NCBI GenBank assembly: GCA_963742955.1
Contig: CAVUOA010000008.1
Coordinates: forward strand, 1,302,001 to 1,366,000
DNA length: 64,000 nucleotides
Source: CAVUOA01 sp963742955
GTDB lineage: Bacteria; Bacteroidota; Ignavibacteria; Tepidaquicellales; OLB5
Direction: 5' to 3'
Notes under the pieces: model-generated
Database searches by the model: none
Seen by the model: the letters and a program-made list of their open reading frames with translations, nothing else
Told to the model about the DNA's origin: nothing
Program-made: the position numbers and the translations under genes
Shown: positions 8,000-16,767 of the stretch, piece by piece
How positions within the stretch are numbered: position 1 is the stretch's first letter
Layout of the letters: each line of letters starts with the position of its first letter

Positions 8000-8671
8000 C
8001 TACGTTTTGAATGAGAAATCTTTCAGATAAAGGGGTTTAATATCCCCCGGGTTCAGCATATCTCCTTTTTTATACAAACTCCTGCTCAGGCTCACCATAG
8101 TATCTTCTTCCGGCAATAATTCTTTTGGGTTTATAAAACTAAAATAACTAAGATTTCTCTCAGTTTCATCAGAAAAATCGCTCACTATTGTAACATTTTT
8201 ATCAATTATCTGGTTTAGTTCGCTCAATTGCACAAATCCTGATTTTATTTCAATATTGTTTTCTCTGAGAGAATAATAATATTCGGGCAGCTTGGCAGAA
8301 ATTAGTGCGCAGTATTTTTTCTTTTCATCAAAATTTTTCACCCTGCTAAGCAGAAGTTCGAAATTATTTACGGGAATAATTTTCTTATCGAGCGAATCGG
8401 CGGTTCCTTTTGCTATTGCAAGGCCAACCCTGATTCCTGTAAATGAGCCGGGACCAATGGTAACGGATACTGCATCGATATCATTCAACTCAACTTCAGG
8501 ACGGATTGAGAGATTATAGAGGCACTGAATAAGCTTATCGGGTGATTTGTTAATGCTTTGCAATTCATCCGCTGACATAAAATCGGGCGTACGGAACTTA
8601 ATAATTAAATCGTCAGAACTATATGCCGCAAAAGAGCAATTAGGATTTGAATCTATTACCAGAAGTTTCAA
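8000..8671 (-). CDS. tsaB: tRNA threonylcarbamoyladenosine synthesis protein TsaB
   Basis: 223 residues, an inactive ASKHA-fold partner of TsaD needed for the t6A modification at position 37 of ANN-decoding tRNAs. The family signature VTIGPGSFTGIRVGLAIAKG is present at about residues 70-90, and the start MKLLVIDSNPNCSFAAY fits the TsaB N-terminal strand. It sits 3 bases after tsaE, the ATPase of the same complex, so both products are probably made together. TsaB is usually 210-240 residues long. Confidence 0.93.
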   Translation of the reverse strand: MKLLVIDSNPNCSFAAYSSDDLIIKFRTPDFMSADELQSINKSPDKLIQCLYNLSIRPEVELNDIDAVSVTIGPGSFTGIRVGLAIAKGTADSLDKKIIPVNNFELLLSRVKNFDEKKKYCALISAKLPEYYYSLRENNIEIKSGFVQLSELNQIIDKNVTIVSDFSDETERNLSYFSFINPKELLPEEDTMVSLSRSLYKKGDMLNPGDIKPLYLKDFSFKT

Positions 8672-8674
8672 TGT

Positions 8675-9100
8675 TCATTCCTCCGTTGTTTCAATCAGTC
8701 TTTTATTGGCTTCATCGCCGTAGTGCGATAAAAATATCTTACGTGTGTTATCGGGAAGCAAATTTTCAACCAGCTCAGGCCATTCAATCAGCACAAGGCC
8801 TTTGTTTAAATAATCTTCGAATCCCATATCCAGAACTTCATCAGTAGATTTCATGCGGTAGAGGTCAAAGTGAAAAATTTTTTTCCCAGAAGAGGAAGTG
8901 TATTCGTTTACTATTACAAAAGTGGGACTGTTGACAACATCTTTCACACCGAGCGAAGAGCAAATTCCTTTAATCAATTGTGTTTTACCGCTTCCAAGCT
9001 CGCCGTAAAGGGCCGCAACATCAAATACATTAAGTTTTGCAGCCAGCTTTTCACCGAACTTACGTGTTGCGTCTTCGCTTTCGGATATGAACTTTCTCAC
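8675..9100 (-). CDS. tsaE: tRNA threonylcarbamoyladenosine synthesis ATPase TsaE
   Basis: 141 residues. TsaE is the P-loop ATPase that cycles the TsaBD complex in t6A synthesis. The Walker A motif GELGSGKT is at residues 33-40, followed by the typical NSPTFVIVNEY and FHFDLYR segments and the LVLIEWPE strand. It begins 2 bases after the stop of porX and ends 3 before tsaB. Confidence 0.95.
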   Translation of the reverse strand: MRKFISESEDATRKFGEKLAAKLNVFDVAALYGELGSGKTQLIKGICSSLGVKDVVNSPTFVIVNEYTSSSGKKIFHFDLYRMKSTDEVLDMGFEDYLNKGLVLIEWPELVENLLPDNTRKIFLSHYGDEANKRLIETTEE

Positions 9101-9102
9101 TG

Positions 9103-10671
9103 CTATATCTTAGGTTCCAGGCTTATTACAGGTAATATTAATTCTTCCATTGATATTCCGCCGTGCTGGAATGTGTTCCTGTAATAGTTCAGATAGTAAT
9201 GATAGTCTGTCGGGTAAACAAAATAGAAATCCTCTTTGGTTACAACATAGTTTACAATTCCGCCTCGTTTAGGAAGCTTATAATCGAGCGGGTTGCGGAT
9301 AAACAGCGCCTGTTTCTCGTCGCATTTCACGTTCCTGCCGTATTTGTAGCGCAGGTTAGTGGATGTTTCTTTATCACCCAGCACGCGTGAGCCGCGGAGG
9401 CACCTTATGCTGCCATGGTCGGTTGTTACAATAATCTTTATATCTTTCTGCTCCGAAAGAATTCTGAACATTGAGTAAAGCGATGAATGTTCAAACCACG
9501 AATCAGTCAGCGAGCGGTATGCGGGCTCATCAGGAGCTATTTCTTTCAGCACAGCGTTATCTGAACGGCTGTGCGCAAGTATATCAACGAAATTTACAAC
9601 AATGGCATTCAGATGGCTGTTTGAAAAAGTTGCAATTTTATTTTCAATACCTTTCCCGAATTCAGCTTCAAGAATTTTAACATAACGGAGGTCATTACGG
9701 AGCTTGATGCGTTTTCTCTGCAAAAGCATTTCGAGAAACTCTTTCTCGTAATTATTTTTGCTGTTCTCGTCATCTTCCCCCTTAGCCCAAAGTTCGGGGT
9801 AATGTTTTTCGATTTCACTCGGGAACAGCCCGCTGAAGATTGAATTTCTTGCGTACGGTGTAGCCGAAGGAATTATTCCGTAATAAAAGTCTTTGCTGAT
9901 TTTAAAATAATCATAGAGCTTTCGTTCCATTAAAAGCCATTGGTCTAACCTGAGGCAATCGACAACGAAAAAGAAAACGGATTTGTATTTATCAAGTTCA
10001 GGCACTACATATTTTTCCACTACTTCGTTAGAAAATGCGGGACCGTCTTTTTTCTTATGAATCCACTCTAAGTAATTCCTTTCGTAGAACCTGCAAAATT
10101 CGGTATTGCACTCACGCCTCTGGGATGAGAGTGTATCTCTTAAGCCAAGCTCGGGATGTTCATCTAGCTCCATTTCCCATTGTGTAAGGTCAGCGTTAAT
10201 ATTTATCCAGTCACGGTAATCGAGCGGTTCCATCAGCGCCTGGCTGATTTTATTAAATTCCTGAATATAATCGCGCGAGATTGTTTCGCCTTTAATTCGT
10301 TTGCCTTCAAGAAATTTTTTACATACAAGCAGGATTTGGTTCGGGTTAACGGGCTTCAGCAGGTAATCTGAAATTTTCGCGCCAATAGCATCTTCCATAA
10401 GCGATTCGGTTTCGTTTTTAGTTACCATAATTACCGGCACGCTCGGGCTGATTTCTTTTAATGAGCCAAGTGTTCTTAATCCGCCCATACCTGCCATCAT
10501 TTCATCCAGAAAAATCAGGTCATAATCTTTTTGCCGGGACATAGAGATAGCATCTTCGCCGTTTGTGGCTTCATCTACCTCGTATCCTTTTTCCTGCAAA
10601 AACAGTATGTTGGAACGTAAAAGGTCTATTTCGTCATCAATCCAGAGAATTTTATTTTTTGGTTTATCCAC
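9103..10671 (-). CDS. porX: PorX-type response regulator with PglZ/alkaline phosphatase-like domain
   Basis: 522 residues. An N-terminal receiver domain (about 6-125) has the acidic pair Asp12-Asp13, phosphoacceptor Asp56 in LIFLDEMMAG, and Lys in YLLKPVNP. A helical linker leads to a PglZ/alkaline-phosphatase-superfamily domain (about 210-520) with VDCLRLDQW, PSATPYARNSIFSG, TTDHGSIRC and the closing HGGISMEELILPV metal-ligand motif. This is the architecture of PorX, which controls type IX secretion with PorY and is reported to hydrolyse oligonucleotide signals in Porphyromonas. It heads the operon running to panD; T9SS cargo genes occur elsewhere in the window. Confidence 0.93.
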   Translation of the reverse strand: MDKPKNKILWIDDEIDLLRSNILFLQEKGYEVDEATNGEDAISMSRQKDYDLIFLDEMMAGMGGLRTLGSLKEISPSVPVIMVTKNETESLMEDAIGAKISDYLLKPVNPNQILLVCKKFLEGKRIKGETISRDYIQEFNKISQALMEPLDYRDWININADLTQWEMELDEHPELGLRDTLSSQRRECNTEFCRFYERNYLEWIHKKKDGPAFSNEVVEKYVVPELDKYKSVFFFVVDCLRLDQWLLMERKLYDYFKISKDFYYGIIPSATPYARNSIFSGLFPSEIEKHYPELWAKGEDDENSKNNYEKEFLEMLLQRKRIKLRNDLRYVKILEAEFGKGIENKIATFSNSHLNAIVVNFVDILAHSRSDNAVLKEIAPDEPAYRSLTDSWFEHSSLYSMFRILSEQKDIKIIVTTDHGSIRCLRGSRVLGDKETSTNLRYKYGRNVKCDEKQALFIRNPLDYKLPKRGGIVNYVVTKEDFYFVYPTDYHYYLNYYRNTFQHGGISMEELILPVISLEPKI

Positions 10672-10812
10672 GTTTTCTACTAATTTGGTTAATAAATAGG
10701 GTTTTACAAATTAGTAAATTGATTTTCATGTAGTATATGGCTATTTTTGTTTTCTAAATTAATATTTAAGTAATTATAAACTGAAAATTTAACTATAAAA
10801 AGGAACTTTTAG

Positions 10813-11070
10813 ATGCCATTAAGACACAAATCAGCTCAAAAAAGAGCCCGGCAGACTGTAAAAAGGACGGAACGCAACAAATTATACAAAGCCAAAATTA
10901 AAACTGCTGTGAAAAAAGTGCTGACTTCAACGGATAAAAGCGCTGCCGAAACTGAGCTGAAAAAGGCAGTATCACTGCTTGACAGGGTTTCAGTAAAAGG
11001 AATTATTCACAAAAAGAACGCTGCGAACAAAAAATCACAGCTTGTGCGTCATGTGAATAAAATAAAGTAA
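10813..11070 (+). CDS. rpsT: 30S ribosomal protein S20
   Basis: 85 residues, very basic, all-helical, starting MPLRHKSAQKRARQ and containing the S20 landmark VKGIIHKKNAANKKSQL. It binds the 5' domain of 16S rRNA. A Shine-Dalgarno AAGGAA lies 8 bases before the ATG. It is divergent from porX and monocistronic, closed by an intrinsic terminator. Confidence 0.97.
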   Translation: MPLRHKSAQKRARQTVKRTERNKLYKAKIKTAVKKVLTSTDKSAAETELKKAVSLLDRVSVKGIIHKKNAANKKSQLVRHVNKIK

Positions 11071-11103
11071 ATAATAACTGTTATAACGAATACTGATTTT
11101 AAT

Positions 11104-11128
11104 ATCCCGCCCGAGCGGGATTTTTTAT
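11104..11128 (+). terminator. Intrinsic terminator of rpsT
   Basis: ATCCCGC-CCGA-GCGGGAT followed by TTTTTT. The next gene starts at 11133, directly after it. Confidence 0.88.
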
Positions 11129-11132
11129 TCTG

Positions 11133-11582
11133 ATGAAAAGACATAAATCATTAATTTCACTTTCCCATGACCATCAGCATGGTTTGGCGCTTGCTCTTAG
11201 ATTAAAATACAGTAAAAAGCCGTTAAGTTCCTCACCCGAAGAAGAAATATCAATGTTAAAAAAGGAGTTAGCTGATAAATACGAAAAAGTACTTCGCAAA
11301 CATTTTTCGACCGAAGAAAAATTCCTTGTCCCCGGCTTTGAAGAAAATGAATTAATAAAACAAATGCTGTATGAGCACCGGAAACTGGAAGGTCTTTATA
11401 ACAAGATTGTAAACGGAACCGAGAAATGGACCCTGCGCCAGCAGCGCGATAAGCTTAACTTGTTCGGCGAGCTGCTTGACCTGCATATAAGATTTGAAGA
11501 AAGAGAATTGTTTCCGATGATAGAGAAGACATTAAGCGAAGAGGAATTAATGAAGTTAGGTAAAAAACTAAATGCGGGGTGA
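11133..11582 (+). CDS. Hemerythrin-like (HHE cation-binding) protein
   Basis: 149 residues forming four predicted helices with the hemerythrin ligand pattern: HDHQHG near the N-terminus, RKHFSTEEKFL, YEHRKLEGLY and LHIRFEERELFPMIEK. Such proteins bind a di-iron site and sense or handle oxygen, NO or iron in the cytoplasm. It begins only a few bases after the rpsT terminator, so it probably has its own promoter overlapping that hairpin or relies on read-through. The physiological role is unknown. Confidence 0.85.
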   Translation: MKRHKSLISLSHDHQHGLALALRLKYSKKPLSSSPEEEISMLKKELADKYEKVLRKHFSTEEKFLVPGFEENELIKQMLYEHRKLEGLYNKIVNGTEKWTLRQQRDKLNLFGELLDLHIRFEERELFPMIEKTLSEEELMKLGKKLNAG

Positions 11583-11596
11583 AGAGTGGATGTGTA

Positions 11597-11638
11597 ACTC
11601 GAATCTCTGATTCGAGTAATCGAAACGGAGTTTCGATT
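11597..11638. repeat. Two adjacent perfect hairpins
   Basis: ACTCGAATC-TCT-GATTCGAGT is followed without a gap by AATCGAAAC-GGA-GTTTCGATT. Both 9-bp stems are perfect and share the TCGA core. They lie 15 bases past the hemerythrin-like gene; there is no T-run, so they look like a palindromic repeat unit rather than a terminator. Confidence 0.65.
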
Positions 11639-11700
11639 TACAAAATAAATTTGATATAATACATCATAATAATTTTTTGCATTATCTCTGAATCATGGTA

Positions 11701-11751
11701 GCTGATTGGATTCCAGCCTTCCTGCCTGCAGCAGGCAGGCGCTGGAATAAC
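11701..11751. repeat. GGATTCC...CCTGCAGG...GGAAT dispersed repeat, copy 1
   Basis: Imperfect palindrome with a CCTGCCTGCAGCAGGCAGG core flanked by GGATTCCAGC and GCTGGAATAA. It shares TGATTGGATTCC and the core with 13304-13371; partial relatives lie at 22618-22670 and 37191-37215. Confidence 0.7.
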
Positions 11752-11761
11752 GAAATTAATA

Positions 11762-13054
11762 TTATCTCAATTTCCTCAGCGCACTTCTTAAACTCTCTAT
11801 CACCTTATCAACATCTTCAATTTTGCATGTGCCTACCGATAAGCGGTACCATGTTGAATCTTCCGAATCACCAAAAGCATAGAACGGCACAATGGCAACT
11901 TTTGCTTCTTCTAAAATATATTTAGTTATATCCTTTGTTGTGTTCAGCACCTCTCCGTTATCTTTTTTCATTCCGTGAAGTGAAAACTGAACGGTTAAAT
12001 AAATAGCAGCCTGCGGCGCAATAGCGTTTACTTTAAAGCCGTCACGTTTTAATGACTCAAACCCGTTGTAAAATCCATCAAGGCGCGCCTGTACTTCCTG
12101 CCTGAAGGAATTAAGATAAGAGTTCACCTGCTCCTTACCCGCTAAATATTTTGATACGGCTACCTGCTCCGCTTTTGGCGCCCATGCGCCGAGATGTGAA
12201 AGTATGGATTTCATTTTATCTATTACACGCTGAGGTCCGAATGCCCAGCCGACTCTTACACCAGTAGCTGCAAATGATTTCGAAATACCGTCAATGTAGA
12301 TTGTGTAATTTCTCATTTCGGGGTTCAGGCAAACCGGGTCAGCATGCTTAGTATTGCCGAAAGTCAGCACCCAGTAAATCTGGTCAAATAAAACATAAAG
12401 CGGTTTCTGGTTTTCCTCACGCCTGTTATTTTCTTCAACAACTAAATCACAAATTTCACTCAAACCTTCTTTAGTGAATACTGTGCCTGAAGGATTCAGC
12501 GGAGAACAAAGTGAAATCAAGGCAGCCTCTCTTATGTGCGGTTTTATATCTTCAGCCCGCGGCATGAAGTTGTTTTCAGGATGTGTTTTAATAAACACCG
12601 GCTTTGCATGAGAAAGATGTGTGTAATGGTTGTTGTTCCATGAAGGAACCGGAAATATTACTTTATCACCCGGATGAATCAATGTTTGGTATGTTGCATA
12701 AATAAGCGGCCTTGCTCCTGCAGCAATCAGAATCTCATCAGGTGAATAATTTAAGCCGCCCCAATCGTTTAAAAACTCTGCCACGGTTTTTCTGAGTTCT
12801 GGTATGCCGTTAGCAGGGGGATAGTTTGTCTGTTTGGCAATGTATGAGTTAATTATTTCCAATTCCATTTCCGGAGGTATTGGAAATATCTTCGGGTCAA
12901 AATCACCTATAGTGAGGTTATGAATTTTCTCACCTCGTTTGATTTTCTCGTTAATCTCACCCGCAAGGCGTATGATTTCCGAGCCGATAAGTGTTTCAGC
13001 CATTTCGGAAACAATGAGCTTACGCTCTTTTATTTCATTTAGTTTATCGTTCAA
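11762..13054 (-). CDS. PLP-dependent aminotransferase, class I/II
   Basis: 430 residues of fold-type I aminotransferase. Visible are the substrate-binding start NLTIGDFDPKIFP, the cofactor region AAGARPLIYATYQTLIHPGD, CSPLNPSG (Asn contacting PLP), the DQIYWVL segment, the Schiff-base lysine in DGISKSFAATGVRVGW and the carboxylate-binding Arg in WYRLSVGT. It is close to aspartate aminotransferase-type enzymes of subgroup I-gamma, but its amino acid specificity cannot be fixed from sequence. It is alone, bounded by palindromic repeats on both sides. Confidence 0.87.
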   Translation of the reverse strand: MNDKLNEIKERKLIVSEMAETLIGSEIIRLAGEINEKIKRGEKIHNLTIGDFDPKIFPIPPEMELEIINSYIAKQTNYPPANGIPELRKTVAEFLNDWGGLNYSPDEILIAAGARPLIYATYQTLIHPGDKVIFPVPSWNNNHYTHLSHAKPVFIKTHPENNFMPRAEDIKPHIREAALISLCSPLNPSGTVFTKEGLSEICDLVVEENNRREENQKPLYVLFDQIYWVLTFGNTKHADPVCLNPEMRNYTIYIDGISKSFAATGVRVGWAFGPQRVIDKMKSILSHLGAWAPKAEQVAVSKYLAGKEQVNSYLNSFRQEVQARLDGFYNGFESLKRDGFKVNAIAPQAAIYLTVQFSLHGMKKDNGEVLNTTKDITKYILEEAKVAIVPFYAFGDSEDSTWYRLSVGTCKIEDVDKVIESLRSALRKLR

Positions 13055-13434
13055 CGGGTAAAATTTTATTCTTGGAATATGATTGGATTTTTAGATATAT
13101 GCAAGAGGGGGAATTAAAAAAGCGCACAGATGACACAGAGTGAACAGGTTTACACAGATTAATTCAATAAGTCAGAGCCAAAGCGCTATTCATTCTTCTT
13201 TTAATTCCCCCGCTCTGAAGAGTGGGGTTATAGGATTACAATAACATAATCTATGAATCTGTGGCTTTAGTTTTAAAGCATCTTTGAGCCTTTGCGTCTT
13301 GTGGCTGATTGGATTCCCGCTTTCCTGCCTGCAGCAGGTCTACCTGTTGTAGACAGGCAGGCGCAGGAATGACAAATTACCGGAACATTTCCTTCATTCC
13401 TGCAGTAAAACCATTAAACTTAACCCCCAAAGCC
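13055..13434. other. Gene-free stretch with dispersed repeats
   Basis: 380 bases without a credible gene. They include an AC-rich segment of the CACAGATGACACAGAGTG type common in repeated intergenic DNA (about 13118-13165) and the second copy of the GGATTCC/CCTGCAGG repeat at 13304-13371. Confidence 0.5.
13304..13371. repeat. GGATTCC...CCTGCAGCAGG dispersed repeat, copy 2
   Basis: Shares TGATTGGATTCC and CCTGCCTGCAGCAGG with copy 1 at 11701-11751 but carries an extra 20-base segment (TCTACCTGTTGTAGA) in the loop before the closing CAGGCAGGCGC and GGAATGAC. Confidence 0.7.
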
Positions 13435-14848
13435 ATGAAAAAAGAAAATAAAACGCAGTTTATCTTGTTTCTAACCGCTTTTATTGTAGTTTCCGTTTTA
13501 TCGGTTTCAGCATATACCGGAGCCTTCAACAAAAACGGCAGGGAATATCCTCCTCCACAAACCGCCTATTGGCGGAGGAGGCGGACCAATTCATCTTACA
13601 ACCAGCCTTGATAACAGTTATTATTTTGATAACAACAATGTTTATTTGTTTGTTGACCTTAAGGCAGATAAGGTCGGCGATGACAGAGACCGCTCACCAA
13701 TGAACATTGCTATTGTAATAGACAGAAGCGGCTCTATGGCTGATAAAAACAAGCTTGAGTATGTTAAAAAAGCAGTTGATTATATCATCGAACAATCCGG
13801 CAGTGATGACTACATATCTGTAGTTGACTATGATGATTATGTAGATGTTCTTCAGCGTTCAGCAATCATCCGTGATAAATACGATTTAAGAGATAAGGTT
13901 TCCAAATTAAAACCAGGCGGGTTTACAAACCTAAGCGATGGTATGTTTGAAGGATATGACCAGGTGAACGGCTCTTATTCAAGAGGATACGTTAACCGCG
14001 TGCTGCTTCTTTCCGACGGGCTTGCTAACCGCGGTATAACCGACAGGTATAAGCTTGCCGATATGGTGAGAGATAAAAACAGGCGTGACGGTATTACAAT
14101 TTCAACATTCGGAGTAGGAAATGATTTCAATGAAAACCTTATGACCGATTTAGCCGATTACGGAAAAGGAAATTACTACTACATCAGAAACTCCGTTGAT
14201 ATTCCCGAAATATTTGCCCAGGAATTAAGAGGAGTACGCAACCTTGTAGGACAGGGAACAAAGCTGCGTGTAAGATTTCCATCACAGTATCTTTCGGTAA
14301 ATAAAGTTTTCGGTTATCCTTATGATATTTCGGGTGATGAAGTTACAATTGATTTTAAGGATGTATTTTCCGAGCAGACAAAATCAGTTTTAATTAAATT
14401 TAACGTTAACCGCAGAATCGACAGGAAACTTAATTTCACAAGCGAGCTTACTTATGAAGACGTTGCTGCGAATTTCAGAAGTGTCAGTGAGACACAGGAT
14501 AATTCGGTAACTCCTGCAAACAATAAAGACGAGTATGTAAGAGCGAAAGATGAAACAGTAACGCAGAACATTTCAGTATTCGAAGCAAATGACATGATGG
14601 AAAACGCTTTGAAGGAAGCCGATAACGGAAATTATGATAATGCAAGAAATATCGTAAGAAGCGCTCAGCAGTATATGGAAGGACAAATGAATACGGTAAC
14701 TGCTTCACCCGAAATGAGACGCCAGCAGGAAACAATGGATAAATACGATGATGATTTGAAATCAGCCGAAAAGAAAACCGATGAAGAAAAAAGCGAAATG
14801 CAGAAATCGGGTAAATATGATAATTATAATACAAGAAAAGGAAATTAA
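13435..14848 (+). CDS. Secreted VWA-domain protein (frameshifted near 13565)
   Basis: The reading frame from ATG 13435 encodes a signal peptide and leader up to YPPPQT; one base near 13562-13566 must be skipped to continue as PIGGGGGPIHLTTSLDNSYY into the long frame ending at 14848. The joined protein is about 470 residues. It has a von Willebrand A domain with a complete MIDAS (DRSGSM at the strand end, then T in GGFTNLSDG and D in LLSDGLANRG), followed by a beta-rich segment and a charged helical tail with many Lys/Glu. Such Ca/Mg-binding VWA proteins act outside the cytoplasm, often in complexes. The one-base excess sits in ACCGCC, likely a sequence error. Confidence 0.75.
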
Positions 14849-14878
14849 ACCGTAAGACGTAAAATGAAAAGTGCAGGG

Positions 14879-14903
14879 GCGGACGATAGTCCGCTCTTTT
14901 TTT
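14879..14903 (+). terminator. Intrinsic terminator after the VWA gene
   Basis: GCGGAC-GATA-GTCCGC followed by TCTTTTTTT. Confidence 0.85.
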
Positions 14904-14910
14904 ATCCAGT

Positions 14911-14939
14911 TTGTCATGCTGAACTAGTTTCAGCATCTC
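14911..14939. repeat. GTCATGCTGAAC...TTTCAGCATC palindrome, copy
   Basis: GATGCTGAAA and CTAGTTTCAGCATC arms make an imperfect palindrome. The same element occurs at 16549-16577 with CTTG in the centre instead of CTAG. Confidence 0.65.
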
Positions 14940-15078
14940 AATATGATTAAGAAAAGTCAATCTTTTTTCATTTCTATTTCAACAATTATGAATTATTTTA
15001 AACCAGTCTAATCTGTTCTTTTCCGGTCCTGAGTTTTATTCAAAGCATTAACGAAATTTATTACAAGGAGAATTTACA

Positions 15079-16056
15079 ATGACACTCATTTTAAACAGGG
15101 AAGATGTTGTTACCCTTCTTGATATGAAAGACTGCATGACGGCTGTTGAAAAAGCTTTTGCGGAGCTTGCATGCGGTACTGCTGTTTTACCCCTCAGAAT
15201 TAATATTACTCCCCCTAACGGACTTGCACTATACATGCCTGCTTATTTAAAAGAAATGAATGCGCTTGTGTGCAAGGTTGTTACGGTTTATAAAAACAAC
15301 CCCGCAGAATATCATTTGCCTACAACTATTGGAAAGCTCATGCTCCAGAATCCCGATACAGGCGAGGTCATCTGCATAATGGATGCAGGTTACCTGACTG
15401 CAGTCCGTACAGGCGCTGCAAGCGGTGTAGCCACAAAATATCTGGCCCGTAAAAACGGCGCAATGACAGCCGGAATTTTCGGCGCGGGCGTACAGGCTAA
15501 AATGCAGTTATGGGCAGTTGCTGAAGCAAGACAGCTATCCAAAGCGTATGTGTATGATACATCACAGGAAGCCATGGATAAATTTGCAGATGAAATGGGT
15601 AAAGGATTGAAGCTCGATATAGTTAAAGCATCTTCACCTGACGAGGTGCTTAAAGCTGATATAATCTGCACAGCATCTTCATCACCTACGCCTGTATTTA
15701 ACGGTTCAAGAGTCAAAGAAGGCGCGCATATTAACGGAATCGGCAGCCACACTCCCGGCGCGCGTGAGCTTGATACGGAAATAATAAAACGTTCTAAGTT
15801 CATTGGTGATTCACATGCGGCTTGTTTCAGTGAAGCAGGTGATATTATGATTCCTTTAAAAGAAGGTGTTATCGATGAATCGCATTTTCATGCGGAGCTT
15901 GGAGAAGTCATAACCGGCAGAAAACCCGGCAGGGAAACGGAAAAGGAAATTACACTCTTTAAATCCAACGGTCTTGCAATACAGGATGCAGCCGCCGCAA
16001 AGCTGGTTTATGATAAAGCGGTGGAAAAAGGTGTGGGTTTGGATATAAGCTTGTAG
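15079..16056 (+). CDS. Ornithine cyclodeaminase / mu-crystallin family protein
   Basis: 325 residues. The substrate domain shows LPLRINI, YMPAYLKEMNALVCKVVTV and MDAGYLTAVRTGAASGVATKYLA, and the Rossmann part has the NAD-binding GIFGAGVQAKMQLWA. The family covers ornithine cyclodeaminase (ornithine to proline plus ammonia), alanine dehydrogenase and ketimine reductases. Substrate cannot be chosen from sequence alone. A strong Shine-Dalgarno AAGGAG lies 9 bases before the ATG. It is followed by a palindromic repeat and then the converging RidA gene; RidA enzymes clear enamine/imine intermediates, which would fit a dehydrogenase or cyclodeaminase neighbour. Confidence 0.87.
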   Translation: MTLILNREDVVTLLDMKDCMTAVEKAFAELACGTAVLPLRINITPPNGLALYMPAYLKEMNALVCKVVTVYKNNPAEYHLPTTIGKLMLQNPDTGEVICIMDAGYLTAVRTGAASGVATKYLARKNGAMTAGIFGAGVQAKMQLWAVAEARQLSKAYVYDTSQEAMDKFADEMGKGLKLDIVKASSPDEVLKADIICTASSSPTPVFNGSRVKEGAHINGIGSHTPGARELDTEIIKRSKFIGDSHAACFSEAGDIMIPLKEGVIDESHFHAELGEVITGRKPGRETEKEITLFKSNGLAIQDAAAAKLVYDKAVEKGVGLDISL

Positions 16057-16060
16057 GGGA

Positions 16061-16091
16061 CCCCTCCCTAACCCTCCCCGAAGGAGAGGGA
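16061..16091. repeat. CCCCTCCC...CCCCGAAGGAGAGGG palindromic repeat
   Basis: Pyrimidine/purine palindrome around CTCCCCGAAGGAG. A relative (CTCCCCTTCGGGGAG) lies in frame inside the T9SS cargo gene at 41264-41281. Confidence 0.55.
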
Positions 16092-16141
16092 ATAAAAAAT
16101 GATGCATGTAGAGACACTCGGTGAGCGTCTCAAAAGAATAT

Positions 16142-16522
16142 TTACATATACGCCACTACATCCATTTCAACCGAAGCATCTTTGGGAAGCTTTGCGGCTT
16201 CAACTGTGCTTCTTGCAGGTTTTGACTTTCCGAAATACTCATTATAAACTTCATTCATTGCACCGAATTCATTTATATCCTTCATAAAAACAGTAACCTT
16301 AATTACTTTTGTAAGGTCAGAGCCCGCAGCCTCAAGTACTTTCTCTAAATTTTTAATAGTCTGCCTGGTTTGAGCTTTTATATCACCGTCATCTAATTTT
16401 CCGCTGGCCGGGTCAATTCCTATTTGTCCTGAAGAGAACACTAAATTATTAAATTTTATTGCCTGGGAATAAGGTCCAATAGGCTCGGGTGCGTTCTTTG
16501 AATATATTGTTTCTTTGGTCAT
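16142..16522 (-). CDS. ridA: RidA family reactive intermediate deaminase
   Basis: 126 residues, full length. RidA hydrolyses reactive enamine/imine intermediates such as 2-aminoacrylate. The signature PARSTVEAAKLPKDASVEMDVVAY holds the substrate-binding Arg and closing Glu, and GPYSQAIKFNNLVFSSGQIG is the typical N-terminal strand pair. It converges on the ornithine cyclodeaminase-like gene. Function as a trimeric cytosolic enzyme is expected. Confidence 0.95.
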   Translation of the reverse strand: MTKETIYSKNAPEPIGPYSQAIKFNNLVFSSGQIGIDPASGKLDDGDIKAQTRQTIKNLEKVLEAAGSDLTKVIKVTVFMKDINEFGAMNEVYNEYFGKSKPARSTVEAAKLPKDASVEMDVVAYM

Positions 16523-16548
16523 GATTTGTGTTTTGTTAGTAAATTATT

Positions 16549-16610
16549 TGTCATGCTGAACTTGTTTCAGCATCTGATTTTAAAGAGACCCTGAAACAAG
16601 TTCAGGGTGA
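16549..16610. repeat. Pair of inverted CTGAACTTGTTTCAG repeats
   Basis: TCATGCTGAACTTGTTTCAGC (16551-16571) is followed 18 bases on by CCTGAAACAAGTTCAGG (16590-16606), the reverse complement of its core. The pair could fold into one long stem and may act as a bidirectional 3' structure for ridA. It belongs to the family at 5613 and 14911. Confidence 0.65.
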
Positions 16611-16623
16611 TATGATTGATATG

Positions 16624-16767
16624 TGACAAAATGTCATTAAATTAGGAAAATATTTCAAAATCATGCAAATTTTGCTGAATTTTTGTCAAAATTGGCAAAC
16701 CTACAATTATGCAAATTAGCGAAAAATGCTTGTTTTTGCAAGTTTCACATTTGGCACAACGGTTGTA
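16624..16767 (+). promoter_or_regulatory. Sigma-54-like promoter with upstream inverted repeats for hsp20
   Basis: TTGGCAC-AACGG-TTGTA at 16751-16767 has the GG and G(T) of a -24/-12 promoter exactly ten bases apart; the -12 is GT rather than the usual GC. Upstream lie three short perfect inverted repeats: TGACA-AAA-TGTCA (16624-16636), GCAAA-T-TTTGC (16665-16675) and CTTG-TTTTTG-CAAG (16729-16742), in the zone where enhancer-binding activators sit. It is followed by a strong Shine-Dalgarno (AAGGAGG) before the hsp20 ATG. No CIRCE element was seen. Confidence 0.5.
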
